From Callorhinus ursinus (lineage: Eukaryota; Chordata; Mammalia; Carnivora; Otariidae): DNA of 64,000 nucleotides. Location: contig NW_020313057.1 of the NCBI RefSeq assembly GCF_003265705.1, positions 4,443,075 through 4,507,074 of the forward strand, read 5' to 3'. The notes under the pieces were generated by a model, which worked only from the letters and a program-made list of their open reading frames with translations, did no database searches and was not told the DNA's origin. Of this stretch, positions 35,838-47,701 are shown one piece after another. The stretch's first letter is position 1. Each line of letters begins with the position of its first letter. The translations under genes were made by a program, and so were the position numbers.

Positions 35838-36010
35838 ATGCCAAGCACTTGGCTACATATTCTTCACAATATCTCCATAAAGAATAATTTTTTCCACCTT
35901 CCATATGAGGATACTGATGGACACGCTTCTATTACTTCTAGGGGATGACTTTACAATCGGTGCTAATTTCAGACCTCTGTGGAATTAAAGTGCAGCCCAG
36001 GTGTTGATTC
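35838..36010 (+). repeat. MIR
   Basis: CATGCCAAGCACTTGGCTAC, TTCTTCACAATATCTCCATA, CCATATGAGGATACTGATGG. A diverged MIR follows directly after the LTR. Confidence 0.6.
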
Positions 36011-36689
36011 TTTTTGTAGATCTTCCAGTTCGCATGTCCCCTGATTAGACTTTATTGTTCACAACACCAGCCTAGACACCCAACTCAGCTCTGCTTTGAA
36101 TTCACCGGAAAGGATCCAGCCACAGAAGAGCACTAACGAGCAATGCAGACCCTGCTGAGGCTTGAAGGCAACATGGAGGAAGGTCACCTCTCGCTCTGCA
36201 CAGACAGAGTGGAGACACACGTCATGACGAGACAGCTCTGTTACTGCTCCAAAGTCCTTCCTTGCCCAAGCTCTCAGCAGAGGTTTTAGTTTGCCCCCAG
36301 CCCCGCCAGCTCTTAGCATGTCCAGATCCATTCCTCTCCCGGATCTCTCCCATTTCTCACTCCCTCCATGTACAGGTCAACTCATTCTACCCTGCAGCGG
36401 TGTCTCCACTCACACTCCCTAAGGTGCTTCTGGGATCGGTAAAATGGGGGTCCCCCAGTTACAGACCCCGCTGTTCTTAGAAACCAGCAAGGGGCTTAAA
36501 CAACTCCTGCAAAACCTTCTGTTAGCAAAGGTTACCAGTAATTCGGACCCCTAGAGACTGGCACTGTGTCCATAACCAGTACTTGTCTGTGGGGTAGAAA
36601 GCAGCCAAACTTGTTTCCTACCAATTTCCCATCCAACCCAAACCTAGTGTTTCCCACCACGGACTCTCCATCAGATCTTCACAGTGCTA
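36011..36689. other. Unique non-coding sequence
   Basis: No repeat or gene was recognised. Overlapping frames of 72-94 codons have no domain. Confidence 0.4.
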
Positions 36690-36875
36690 CCTTATCCGGA
36701 AGTACTGTGATCATTTATATGTTTCCCTATTACTATGGTTTCCCTCTCCTAGGTGATGAGCTCTGTGAGTACAGGGTCCAGTTCACTGCTGTATTCCTGA
36801 TGCCTAAAAAGGGCCTGTCACCTAGGATATGCTCAGTAAATATTTTTTGAATGAATGAACAAATATATGAATGAA
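36690..36875 (+). repeat. LINE-2 3' end
   Basis: TAGGTGATGAGCTCTGTGAG, ACAGGGTCCAGTTCACTGCT, GCTCAGTAAATATTTTTTGA and a worn ATGAATGAAC tail show the L2 3' order. Confidence 0.8.
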
Positions 36876-37269
36876 TAGTGGCCAGAAAAAGCAACATGGA
36901 ATTTGGAAGTTCTGAGCTATCTAACACCAGAATCCCAGATTTTGACCTGCCAGCCAACAATGCAAAATCGAGTGATAAATGACCTCCCTAATACATCTCC
37001 TCTAGAGAAATTCCATTCTTTCTTATATGGAGTTCTATAAAGTGTTTTATTGAGCTGAATGTGGAGGGAGCCAGATGTAGAAAAGCTGCTAGCTCTCATC
37101 AAGGCTGTCCACCCTGTAAAAAAAATGCATGGGAATCAGTCTCAAAATACTTATGGAGTGACTGGAATGTCCCAGAACTGGGGGTAGGCAATGAGACTAC
37201 ACGAGTTGCAACATGGTCCCCGTCTCCATGTCCTTACGTCCATGTGTCCATGCTTTTCCAGACTCTAGT
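36876..37269. other. Unique non-coding sequence
   Basis: Nothing recognised. Confidence 0.4.
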
Positions 37270-37560
37270 CCCTTGGCCTTGAAATCCAGGTTCTGCCTGG
37301 CAAATCCTCCTTCCTCAATCCTGTACCCACCTGCATGACCCCAAGCCAGTCCTTCCATCGCTGATGCTGCCCAAGCACACTAGAGATGGCTCAATGTCTG
37401 CTACGCATGTGATGTAAATTAACCAGTCTAATTATTTGTGTATGTACATCTATACGTCACCCAATGGCAGCAAGTCCATGAGTCAGGGCCTGTGTTATAT
37501 CATCCCACACAGAGTCTTGCCAAAGGTCTCTGTTGAGTGAATTCATAAATTCCAGAAGAT
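37270..37560 (+). repeat. LINE-2 fragment
   Basis: CCAATGGCAGCAAGTCCATG, AGTCAGGGCCTGTGTTATAT and TCTCTGTTGAGTGAATTCAT resemble an L2 tail. Divergence is high. Confidence 0.5.
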
Positions 37561-38462
37561 AGGTGCCCTATTGTTGGCTTCTGAGAACTACTCACACGCA
37601 TGGTTTGACATATGTCCTTGGGTTGCAATTAATTCTAAGGCTGAAAAGGCTAAAGGATGATAGTACACACAATAGGTCCTTGGCATCACCCTCCAAGAGC
37701 AGCCACCTTTCCATGGATTAGAAAAGCCTTGGATATGAATCCTTATTGATTCTGCAGGGCCATTCAAGAGACAAAATTTTTTTCTGCAGTGTAGCGGTAT
37801 CATTCTCAAAAAATGCTGGAAAGGCTCCTATTTCATGTCTAAACTCCGTCAAGAGAATCAGGGCTTTGTGCCAGCCACTGGCTTAGGACAATGGATCTCT
37901 GTTTACCTTAGTTGAGATTAGAGAATCCATCAACAATCATCTTATCTAAGATGTCACCTTTGGGTCCCATTGCCCGGAAGCAATGGTTGGGTTGAAAGAT
38001 CGGCAAGAATGCCTTGCAGTGACTTGTTGGAGGAGGCTGGTCACAGACTTGCCACGTTTCTCATCACTCGTCATGTCCCCTCATGTTCAACAACAGGCAT
38101 CAATTCCTCTGTGTTATTAATGGGATGATGTCTTGAGATATATCGCCATCTCCTCTAAATGTAACTGTAGACATAAAACCAAGTAGGGACATTCTCTGGG
38201 TGATGTTCCAACATCCTTCCTCTTCTCACATTGCTACCCCAAAAGTTCTCTTTCCTAGGAATTCTGGAGATGGACCAAATTGGATTTCTTTACACCCTAA
38301 TGAAAGTCTTGAGTCCCAAGTCACATAAAATCATGTGTGCTTTGGACTTGCAAATGGTTTGACGTGGCTGCACCCTGTTGTTTACCTACAAAGGAATTCC
38401 TCCCTATAGGTGACAAAAACTGAGTATTAAAATGATGTTTTCAAAGGTCTTTCTGCTTGAAG
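37561..38462. other. Unique non-coding sequence, about 0.9 kb
   Basis: No repeat or gene was recognised. Confidence 0.4.
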
Positions 38463-38645
38463 GTTAGTCCGTGGGCCACCAGCATCAGCATCACCAGCAT
38501 CACCAGGGAGCTCATTTGAAATGCAAATTCATAGCCCCTTTCCCACACAGATCTCTGAAGGTGGGGCCCAGGAATCTTTGCTTTAACAAAATATCTAGGT
38601 GATTCTTATGTGTGCCAAAATTTGAGATCTACTGCTCTAAAGCAG
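38463..38645 (+). mobile_element. MER5-group hAT-Charlie element
   Basis: GTCCGTGGGCCACCAGCATC, GAAATGCAAATTCATAGCCC, AGGTGGGGCCCAGGAATCTT, TAGGTGATTCTTATGTGTGC and GAGATCTACTGCTCTAA match this non-autonomous family in order. A short CAGCATCACCAGCATCACC duplication lies near its left end. Confidence 0.8.
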
Positions 38646-39149
38646 ATTTCTCAGCCATACTTCCTGGAGGACTGGAATCTAAAGGCTGCACTGAGCAATT
38701 ATTTGGGGGCCCCTACAGCTGCTAACAGAGTTATACACAGATTTTTCCCTAGGATAATTGCAAAAGAAACTTGCTACATAAAAAGTGACTGAAGGAGGAG
38801 TAAGGTTGATAGGGAGACACGGGTTCACTGTTAGGATTTAGTACTTATTGAGTTCCTAGAGTTTTCTGGTGAGTGGTATTGAGTGAGGTCAATACAAAGT
38901 CGTTCTAACCCTAAAAAGAGAAGAGGATTATTGGTGAAGGTCTGCTCAGTTCACCCTGCCTACTCCTCCTTGCCTCATATCTGGTGATCACAAGAACACT
39001 GGGTGAATTTCTCCTCGCAGATTTCTTTCATCATTATGATAACCTGCACCTCGAGACCTACTGTGGTGCATTTGTGAAATGAGTGAGACTCAACAGTTCC
39101 TCAGGTGAATCTTTGATGAGAAACTTTGGAGGAGAAATTACAATGATGC
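38646..39149. other. Unique non-coding sequence
   Basis: Nothing recognised. Confidence 0.4.
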
Positions 39150-41345
39150 TATAGGAATACAAAAAAATTATAAGAGACTACTATGAACAGTGACACACCA
39201 ACAAACTGAATAACCAAAAGAATTGGATAAATTCCTAGAAACATACAACCTACCAGGACTGAATCAAGAAGAAATAAAAAATCTGAACCAACCATGAACA
39301 AGTAAGGAGATTGGATTAGCAATCAAAAACCTCCCAACAAAGAAAAGCCCAGGACCAGATGCTTTCCCCTGTGAATTTTAGCAACCAGTTAAAGAAGAAT
39401 TTATGCCAATCCTTCTGAAGCTCTTCCAAAAAACTGAAGACAAGGGAACACTTCCAAACTCATTCTACAAGACCAGCGTTACACTGATACCGAAGCCACA
39501 TAAGGACACTACAAGAAAAGAAACCTACAGGCCAATATCCCTGACGAACATAGATGAAAAAATCTCACAAAATATTAGCAAACCTAATTCAACCACACAT
39601 TAAAGGGATCATATACCATGGCCAAGTGCAGTTGAATCCTGAGATGCAAGAACAGTTCAACACATGTAAAATGATTTATATGGTACACCACATTAACAGA
39701 ATGGAGGATAAAAAAAATCACAGGATCTTCAATAGATGAAAAAAAATCATTTCACAAAATTCACATCCTTTCATGATAAAAACCCTCAAGAAAGTAGGTA
39801 TAGAAGGAATTTACTCAATATAACAAAGGCCGTATCTGACAAGCCCACAGCTAACACCATACTCAGTGGTGAAAAACTGAACACTTTTCCTCTAAGATCA
39901 GGACAAAACAAGAGTGACCACCCTCATCACTTCTATTCAACATAGTACCAGAAGTCCTAGAAAAGAGCAATCAGGCAAGAAAAAGAAATAAAAGGCATCC
40001 GAATAGAAAAGGAAGAAGTAAAACTGTCCGTGCAGATGACACAATATTCTATGTAAAGAACCCCAAAGACTCCACAAAACAACTGTTAGTAAACAAATAT
40101 ACTAAGGTTGCAGGATACACAATCAACTTACAAAAATCAGTTGCATTTTTATACACTAACAGTGAACTATCCGGAAAGGAAATTAAGAAAACAATCCCAT
40201 TTCAAAGCATCAAAAAGAATAAAAAACTTAGGAATAAACTTAACCAAGGAGGTGAAAGGCTTGTACACCGAAAACTACAAAACATTGGGTAATATGGACT
40301 ACCCAAAGCCATCCATATAATCAACGCAGTTCCTACCAAAATCACAATGACATTCTTAAAACAGAAATAGAGCAATCCTAAAATTTATAAGGAACTCTAC
40401 AATCGATGCCAAATAGCAAAAGTAATCTTGAGAAAGACAAATAAAGCTGGAGGCATCACATTTCCTGATTTCAAAATATATTAAAAAGTGATGGTAATTA
40501 AAGCAGTATGGAACTGGCATAATATAGAAATATAAACCAGTGGAACAGAGTTGAGACCCCAGAAATAAATGCACACATATATGGTCAACTGATCTACCAC
40601 AAGGTTGGAAGAATACCAAATGGGGAAAGGATAGTCTCTTTGACAAATGGTGCTGGGGAAACTGGATATACACATGTAAAAGAATGAAATTGGACCCCTA
40701 TCTTACACCATACACAAAAATCAACTTGAAATGGATAAGGCTTAAACATAAGACTTGAAACTGTAAAACTCCTAGCACACATAGAGGTAAGCTCCTTGAC
40801 ATGGGTCTTGGCAATGATTTCTTAGATATGACACCAAAAGCACAGGCAACAAAAGCAAAAATAGACAAACGGGATGACATCAAACTAAAAAGTTTCTGCA
40901 AGGAAAAGGAAACAATCAACAGAATGTAAAGGCAATCTAAGGAATGGGAGAAAGCATTTGCAAATCATGTATCTGATAAGGAGTCGATATCCACAATTTA
41001 TAAGGAACTCTTAGAACTCAACATTAAAAACATCAAAGAATCGGATTATGAAAAGGGGCAAAAGGACTTCAACCAACATTTCTTCAAGAAGATATACAAA
41101 TGGTCAGCAAGTATATGAAATGGTGCTCAACATCACTAATCCTCAGGGAAATGCAGGCAAAGCAAAACCACAAGGGGATATCACCTCATATCTGTTAGAA
41201 TGGTTGTTACCAAAAAAGCTAGAACTTCTTCAGCCAAAGATCTGCTGACAGCATTGTGCCTACAGTTAGCGATACTGTACTGTGCACTTAAAAATTAAAG
41301 AGGATATATCTCATGTTGTGTTCTTACCACAATGAGAAAACATGC
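39150..41345 (+). mobile_element. Fossil LINE-1 ORF2 fragment (RT to 3' end)
   Basis: This old L1M copy begins inside ORF2. The reverse transcriptase region reads [20 protein letters not shown] then [10 protein letters not shown] in the frame 39403-39603. The catalytic box near 40030 retains A-D-D but not the leading F. Later segments include SERKLRK-like and [20 protein letters not shown] (40108-40320). Stops break it into pieces of about 60-70 codons. The 3' end appears internally deleted: after GTTGTTACCAAAAAAGC near 41215 it jumps to a short UTR-like tail. Confidence 0.88.
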
Positions 41346-41651
41346 CCATAATCCTTTGCTTCTGTTTCCTTTTGGTTAAAGAATCTCTCCCATTGGATCT
41401 TGGAGTACTTCACAGATGGGAAAGTGCCCAATAGTGAGAACTATGAGAAGCAGGTACACAAGATTAGCAGAGAATATTGATGTCAGATGAGCAACACACA
41501 ACTTCTACGTTCTGCTCTGGGTGTGAACTCCCAACCCTGTCTTTGGAAGGGTTAGGCCCAGTGATGAGACTTCTAAGGCACAGCATATGCACTAAAGAAA
41601 GGCTAGATAAAAGAAAAAGAAACAAGATGTGAGGCATTTCAACTCTGAGTA

Positions 41652-41670
41652 AACACACACACACACACAC
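41652..41670. repeat. (CA)n microsatellite
   Basis: Nine to ten CA units. Confidence 0.9.
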
Positions 41671-41904
41671 AAAACAATTAAAAAGAAAAGCCAACGAAGA
41701 TGGTTAAGTCATGATGCGTGTAGTAAAACCATCCTGATGATCTTGTTTAGTAACACCCTGCCAGCTCTAAACCTATACATTTAGTTTGAAATGATGAAGA
41801 TCTGCTCACATTACTACATTAGGGCATTATTCAAAATTTACTCAAGTAGTTTCTTCAGAGAAAGCCAACTTATTTATCCAAGTGGAGATTCAAAAAACTA
41901 AGGG

Positions 41905-41921
41905 AGCCATCTGGTGGCTCG
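41905..41921 (-). promoter_or_regulatory. Candidate CTCF-binding motif
   Basis: The reverse strand reads GAGCCACCAGATGGCTC. Its core CCACCAGATGGC fits the CTCF pattern CCASYAGRKGGC exactly. The DNA is also a 6-bp inverted repeat (GAGCCA/TGGCTC). Motif match only; occupancy is unknown. Confidence 0.35.
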
Positions 41922-42390
41922 CGTGCCTATTAACTGACATTCTTCCCTTGGGCACGAGATTCCAGTCCTATAAGCACTGTCCCTGGAGCAAATGGCCCAA
42001 GGCAACCCAGAGCTGACAGAAAGCATTCTGATGCTGTGAGGAAACGGAACAGTGTAATTTAGACACAATCAAACCCAAACGAAAGACGGATACAATTAAG
42101 AGTAATTTGATATTATTCTCCCTACTTGCTCTGAAAAAGAGACCAAATAATGGCTATGAGTAACACATAGACTACAGAGACAATTAACTTAATAATTACC
42201 AAACTAGAAATCCAACCAAAAAAACATGAAGCAATGGCTCACTGAAATGATGTATAGGTTTCCTTAGCTTTATATCTTGCTCCTCTTTTGTAAGAGAAGC
42301 AGTAGGGTAGGGTGGGAAGATGCAGTTCCTGCTCAGAAAAATTAAAAAAAAAATCAGATTCTGAGCAAATTGTAATTAAAAGTACCTTAA

Positions 42391-42595
42391 AGGGCACCTG
42401 GGTGGCTCGGTTGGTTAAACGTCTGCCTTCGGCCCAGGTCATGATCTCAGGGTCCTGGGACTGAGTCCCACGTCTGGCTCCCTGCTCAGCAGGGAGTCTG
42501 CTTGTCCCTCTATCCCTCCTCCCTACTCGTGCTCCACCCCCCCACGCTCTCTCTCTCTCTCTCTCAAATAGATAAAATCTTTAAAAAATAATAAT
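42391..42595 (+). repeat. Can-SINE
   Basis: AGGGCACCTGGGTGGCTCGG head, CAGGTCATGATCTCAGGGTC, GGGACTGAGTCCCACGTCTG body, a CT run, and the tail CAAATAGATAAAATCTTTAA. The B-box is altered (GGGACTGAGTCCC). Flanks TAAAAGTACCTTAA and TAAAAACACCTAAG may be an eroded duplication. Confidence 0.95.
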
Positions 42596-42600
42596 AAGTT

Positions 42601-43178
42601 AAAAATAAATAAAAACACCTAAGTATTTAATGCATACTTCCTTTCGAGTCTACAATGTCACACTAAAATTGTTAATGGTTTCAGTGCAGTGTCTATTTCT
42701 TCAAATACTCTTTCTCTATGGTACATTTTTTTCATGTAGAAAAATGTATATGTATCACTCTTTCTATGGAGGGAAGATGACTTCAAAATTTCAGATAATT
42801 GCCTTGAGTAAGAGATGGCTCTTCCATAACAATACATTTCCATAAACTTTTCTTCTAATGTTTCTATCACTCCAGTGTGCTCAGGCCCAAATAAGTTATT
42901 GGAAATGATTTTCTTCTTGCATGAGTAAAATGCAGTTCCTTACATGAAAGCCTAATTATACCGATTTTACTGGCAACCATGAAGAACAAGCAGTTAAGAG
43001 TTGCTCATTACTGCCTTTATACCTCATTGTTAAAGTATAAGCTGGCTGTAAAAGGCTGTAAAAATGTACTAGAAAGTTGGCGTAAATGTTAAAAACCCCA
43101 AAATGCAATTTTCCAAATTACTTACAAAACCAATACAAAGACTACTTTAAAAAAACAGATATGTCTTCTAAACTATAA
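42601..43178. other. Unique AT-rich non-coding sequence
   Basis: Nothing recognised. Confidence 0.4.
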
Positions 43179-43380
43179 TTTATTTGTAAAGCTTTTATTT
43201 GTTTGAGAGAGAGAGGGTGAGAGAGAGCACAAGCAGGGGGAGAAGCAGAGGGAGAGGGACAAGCAGACTCCATGCTGAGCACAGAGCCCAATGTGGGGCT
43301 TGATCCCATGACCCTGAGATCATGACCTGAGCCGAAATCAAGAGTCAGACGCTTAATCAGCTGAGCCACCCAGGCGCCCC
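43179..43380 (-). repeat. Can-SINE, reverse
   Basis: GA-rich left part, CATGCTGAGCACAGAGCCCA, GATCATGACCTGAGCCGAAA, ending with an intact head GAGCCACCCAGGCGCCCC. TAAACTATA at 43170-43178 and 43381-43389 is the target duplication. Confidence 0.97.
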
Positions 43381-43389
43381 TAAACTATA

Positions 43390-44015
43390 GGTTAAACCAA
43401 ATATAATAATAAAACTGTGAAGTGTACTATGAAATGTACATTGTTACTGGACTATTCCTAAATTGATGGCATCCTGGATTCTTTTTTAATTGCTTAACAT
43501 TTTTGTTTATTTATTATTGTGGTTGTCTTGGATAAACTAAACATTTTCTGAGGTTCATATCTAGAAGTATGTAAATGATATACGTTAGTTCGAAACACTC
43601 TAATTACATTAATTGTATGTTCCACCTTCTATTGAATTGTTTTCTTTAAATCAGTTTTAACTCCAATTGCTATTGCAATGTTTATTTCCTATGGGTATTA
43701 ATGTATAAGTTGTTTCAACTTTTATTTTTAGCTTATATTCATCTTTCTGTTGTATTCAATATGAAACTTATAGTTCGGTTTTTAAAACGTAAACGATTCC
43801 TTCATATTTATAATCACAAATTCATTACTTTAATGAAATCCAGTCATTTTCGCAATAATACTTGCTTTGAAAATGTAAACTTGTTCCACTATGATTGACA
43901 TATTGTATTCCCTAATAATTGTATTCCCTAATAATATTATTATTAGGGAATAATACAACACAAAATTTCATTTCTGCTTATATGCAATTTTATCTGTCAA
44001 AAACACTAGATCAGT
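43390..44015. other. AT-rich non-coding sequence
   Basis: Contains the local duplication and palindrome at 43902-43957. Possibly old LINE-derived, but I could not place it. Confidence 0.35.
43902..43957. repeat. 16-bp tandem duplication fused to an inverted copy
   Basis: TTGTATTCCCTAATAA occurs at 43903-43918 and again at 43919-43934. ATTCCCTAATAAT then pairs with ATTATTAGGGAAT just to the right, leaving a 3-nt centre. The result is a strong AT-rich hairpin next to a direct repeat. Confidence 0.85.
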
Positions 44016-44206
44016 TCCAAATTGGGGTGGCTTTGCCCCTTCAGAGGACCATCTGGCAATGTCTAGAGACATCTGTGTCATGACTGAGGGATTTGCTACC
44101 AGCATCTAGTGGGTAGAGGCCAAGGACAATGATGGACATCCCACAATGTGTAAGACAACCCCCACAACACAAAATTGTGCAGTACAAAATGTCAGCAGTG
44201 AAAGGA
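44016..44206 (+). mobile_element. MER20-like hAT-Charlie element
   Basis: GGCTTTGCCCCTTCAGAGGA, CTGGCAATGTCTAGAGACAT, CCAGCATCTAGTGGGTAGAG and CCCACAACACAAAATTGTGC follow MER20 order. The left terminal CAGTGGTTCTCAAC is lost. Confidence 0.8.
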
Positions 44207-44959
44207 GTGCAAAAAGATGCCCTGGGTGGACACAGAGAACCAAGCCGAGCAGGAATATAGAACACACTCACGCAGACCCTTCCAGCATCTACGAGCCACC
44301 TCGGATGACTCCTGTCTAGCCAGTCTGCTATCACAACGTACTGGCTTTCAGGTAACCTTCCTTCCACCATTTTACAATAACTCACAAGCTCCATCCCTTC
44401 TTACACCCACTTCCACAAATTTCAGATAGTTTTTAAGGGAATTGTTTACTTCTTAATCATTTAACATGCATAAAACCAGGCTGTTTTCATTAGGTTCCTA
44501 TCTTTCCATTTTAACACATCACCAATGAATTTACTGAATTTACCATTCTTCCCATAAGCTCTGTGGTTTTGATTGCATGATTTTGCATCACGCTGTGAGT
44601 CTTAGAAACACACACGATGTATTATAGCAGAACCGAACGCATGGCTTTGTTTTTGCATTAAACACAACCCTCTGATTAAATTCCTTACTTACTTTCCAAA
44701 TGTTTTCAAAAAAAAAAAAAAAAGGCTCGATTTTCTTCACTGTTTATTACTTGCATTTCCAGAAGTTCAGGAGATCCAAAATCTTACAGAGAACACGCGA
44801 ACAGGCATCCTAGGATTTACCACCAACTGAACAAATTTAACGTTTTTCTTCAGATTTCCTTCTAATGAAATAAATAGAACATGACAAAGGAAACTCAAGT
44901 CCCCTTGTTCCCCTCTTCAATCCTGTTCTTATGTTCAGTCTCATCCTCCTTCTTTGCCT
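44207..44959. other. Unique non-coding sequence
   Basis: A poly-A run of about 16 lies near 44708. No gene. Confidence 0.4.
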
Positions 44960-45790
44960 GGAAACAAACATGATGAATGCGGTAACTTTTCAGTCCATGT
45001 GTTTAATTTTCTACTACACGTAGGTATCCATACATAATGTGTGGTACTGCTGCATCTTTTATGGACAAGTCCTTTCTGAAACTGTAGCTCGCATTTTTCA
45101 TTTGACATCTTCAGACCTGTATCCTTTGAGATGTAAAGAACTGATTTATTTTAAATTTGTATAGCAGTCCATTCTCTGAACAGATCAGTCTTTAACCCAA
45201 TTCTATCCACTGACCTTTTTTTTTTTTTCAGTTCTGTGAAGTCCCTGATCATATCCTTTGCCTGTGGTTTTATTGGGTCACTTGACTTTTCATTTCTAGG
45301 ATTTCTTTATATATTTTGTATATTGATTACTTGTGGACTACATTAGGTTACAAATACTTTCTCCTAGTCTGTGGTTTATCTTTTAATTTTATTTGTGGTG
45401 TCTTATAGTGTATAGGAGTTTTCAATTTTTTTAATTGAATTTTTTTTAAAGTAGGCTCCATGTCCAGCATGGATGTGGAGCCCAGTGCAGGGCCTGAACC
45501 CACCACCCCAAGATCAAGAGCTGAGCTGAGATCAAGAGGCTGACACTCAACCAACCGAGCCACCCAGGCATCCCAGGAGTTTTCCGTTTTGATGCAAATA
45601 TGTCAATCTTTTCTTAGGTTGTTTCACTTTTTGCATTTTAAGAAATTCTTTTCTACATTGAGGCTACAAAGATTTTCTACATTTTCTTCCAAAAGGCTGA
45701 AGGGTTGCTTTTCATGCTTGGATTTTTAATTTAGCAAGACCGTGGTTTTTTGATAGCAGACAGTAGTGATCTACCTTCATGGGTTTTTTT
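44960..45790 (-). mobile_element. Old L1M fragment, reverse, split by a SINE
   Basis: Reverse L1M wording includes TGTATAGCAGTCCATTCTCT, GGATTTCTTTATATATTTTG, ACAAATACTTTCTCCTAGTC, TGTGGTTTATCTTTTAATTT. After the SINE it continues TTTTCCGTTTTGATGCAAAT and AATCTTTTCTTAGGTTGTTT. No coding capacity. Confidence 0.65.
45424..45574 (-). repeat. Can-SINE, reverse, shortened, in L1M
   Basis: GGCTCCATGTCCAGCATGGA, GAGCCCAGTGCAGGGCCTGA, AACCGAGCCACCCAGGCATC. The CT-rich middle is missing. The duplication AGGAGTTTTC (45414-45423 and 45575-45584) is exact and is made of L1M sequence. Confidence 0.92.
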
Positions 45791-45831
45791 CCAAATGGAA
45801 AAGTCAATGGTCCCAACACCGGTTTAAAGGT

Positions 45832-46130
45832 CTGTATATTAGTTTCCTATGGCTACTGTCACAAGGACCCCAAACTGGGTGGTTTAAGACAGTGGAAATG
45901 TGTTCTCTGCCAGTTCTGGTGGCCAAAAGTCTGAAATCCAGCAGGTGTCAGCAGGGCCATGCTCCCTCTGCAAGCTGGAGGGGAGCCTCTGTGCCAGGCC
46001 TTTCTCTTGGCTGCTGGTGGCGGCTACTGATTCTTGGGGTTTCCTGGCTTGTGCTGAGTACCTCCCACCTGTGCCTCTGCTGTCACATGGATTCTCCCCT
46101 CATGTGTCTGGGTCTGTCTGTCTCTCCTCT
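45832..46130 (-). repeat. ERVL-type LTR (MLT2-like), reverse, truncated
   Basis: CTGTATATTAGTTTCCTATG, CCCCAAACTGGGTGGTTTAA, GGCCAAAAGTCTGAAATCCA, CAGCAGGGCCATGCTCCCTC and CTGTCTGTCTCTCCTCT match the reverse of an MLT2-type LTR. The remainder, which should hold the TTATAAGGACACTAGTCATT part, is absent. Overlapping frames of 136 and 139 codons arise from it. Confidence 0.75.
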
Positions 46131-46272
46131 TCGGAATCAGCCCAGCCATGGTCCTTTGAGGTCTCTCCTGGCCCTGCCCCGGTGACACTGAGCATCCCCA
46201 GTGGCTCTCCAGCACCTTCCCTGCCGCCCGCTGCCCAGACCCTCAGGCCAAACCCAACTACCCCAACCCCAG
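46131..46272. other. Short GC-rich gap
   Basis: No repeat was recognised between the truncated LTR and the LINE-1. Confidence 0.4.
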
Positions 46273-46283
46273 TGGCATTCTTT

Positions 46284-47691
46284 TTTTTATATGTGTATTT
46301 TCTTTTCTAAAAACTGGAAGTATCATTAACAGTATTACGTTAATTTGAGGTGTACAATATAATAACCCAATAAATCTATACATTATTCAGTGCTTACAAT
46401 GATAAGTATATTCCTAGTCTCCTTTACCTACTTCACCTATTGCCCCCAACTCCCCTCTGGCAACCATCCCCTTATTCTCTGTATTTAAGAATCTGGGGTT
46501 TTTGTTTTGTTTTGTTGGTTTGTCTCTTTTTTTCTTTGTTTGTTTTATTTCTTAAATTCCACATGAGTGAAATTATATGGTGTTTGTCTTTATCTGACTG
46601 ACTTACTTCCCTTAGCATAATACTCTCTAGGTCGACCCACGTTGTTGCAAACAGCAAGACCTCATTCTTTGTTATGGCTGAGTAATATTCCTGTGTGTGT
46701 GTGTCTGTGTGTGTGTGTGTCTGTGTATGCTTTTTATCCATCTATGGATGGACACTTGGGTTGCCTCCATATCTTCGCTATTACAAATAACACTGCAATA
46801 AACATAGAGGTGCATATATCTTTTCAAATTAGTGTTTTCATTTTCATTGTGTAAATATCAAGTAGCAGAATTACTGGATTATATTGGTCACTCTATTTTA
46901 AATTTTTTAAGGAACTTCCATACTGTTTCCCACAGTGGCTGAACCAATTTGGATTCCCACCAACAGTGCGTGATGGTTCCTTTTTCTCCACATCCTTGCC
47001 AACAATTGTTTCTTGTGCTTTTTTATTTTAGCCATTCTGACAGGTGTAAGGTGATATTGTGATTTTGATTTGCATTTCCCTGACGATGAGTGATGCTGAG
47101 TATTTTTCCATGTGTCTATTGGGCATTTGTATATCTTCTTTGGGAAAATGCCTATTCAGGTCCTCTGTCCATTGGATTATTGTTTTTTTGGTGTTGAGTT
47201 GTATGAGTTCTTTATTGATTTTCGGTATTAACCCCTTATTGAATATATCATTTGCTAATATCTCTTCCCATTCAGTTGGTTGCCTTGTTGTTTTGTTGAT
47301 GGTCTCCTTTCCTGTACAAAAGCTTTTTATTTTAGTGTCACCCCAATCGTTTAATTTTGTTTTGGTTTCCTTTGCCTTAGGAGACATACCTAGAAAAATG
47401 TTTCTATAGATGGTCAAAGAAATTACCGCCTATGTTTTTTTCTAGGACTTTCATGGTTTCAGGTCTCACAGTTAGGTGTCTAATCTGTTTTGAGTTTATT
47501 TTTGTGTATGGTGTAAGAAGTGGTCCAGTTTCATTCTTTTGTATGTGGCCGTCCAGTTTCCCTGGCACCATTTAGAGACTGTCTTTTCCCTATTGCATGT
47601 TCTTGCTTCCTTTGTCATAAATTAATTGACCATATGATTGTGGGTTTATTTCTGGGCTCTTTATGCTGTTCCATTGATCTATTTTTGTGAT
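46284..47691 (-). mobile_element. LINE-1, 5'-truncated, reverse
   Basis: The poly-T end lies at the left. The 3' UTR is TTTGAGGTGTACAATATAAT ... CCCTCTGGCAACCATCCCCT. The ORF2 C-terminus on the minus strand is in two frames: 47028-47417 ([39 protein letters not shown]) and 46472-46741 (EYYSAITKNEVLLFATTWVD). An imperfect target duplication flanks it: TGGCATTCTTT at 46273-46283 and TGGCATTTTT at 47692-47701. It lacks endonuclease and most of the RT. Divergence is moderate. Confidence 0.9.
46692..46730. repeat. (TG)n microsatellite inside LINE-1 ORF2
   Basis: TGTGTGTGTGTGTCTGTG-type run. On the coding (minus) strand it adds a THTHTDTHT stretch upstream of YYSAI. It lies at the same element position as the CA run at 19940. 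Confidence 0.92.
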
Positions 47692-47701
47692 TGGCATTTT
47701 T

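Larger units (their letters stand above)
41346..42390. other. Unique non-coding with a CA run and a CTCF-like site
   Basis: It holds a short CA microsatellite (41652-41670) and a candidate CTCF motif (41905-41921), both listed separately. No gene. Confidence 0.4.
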
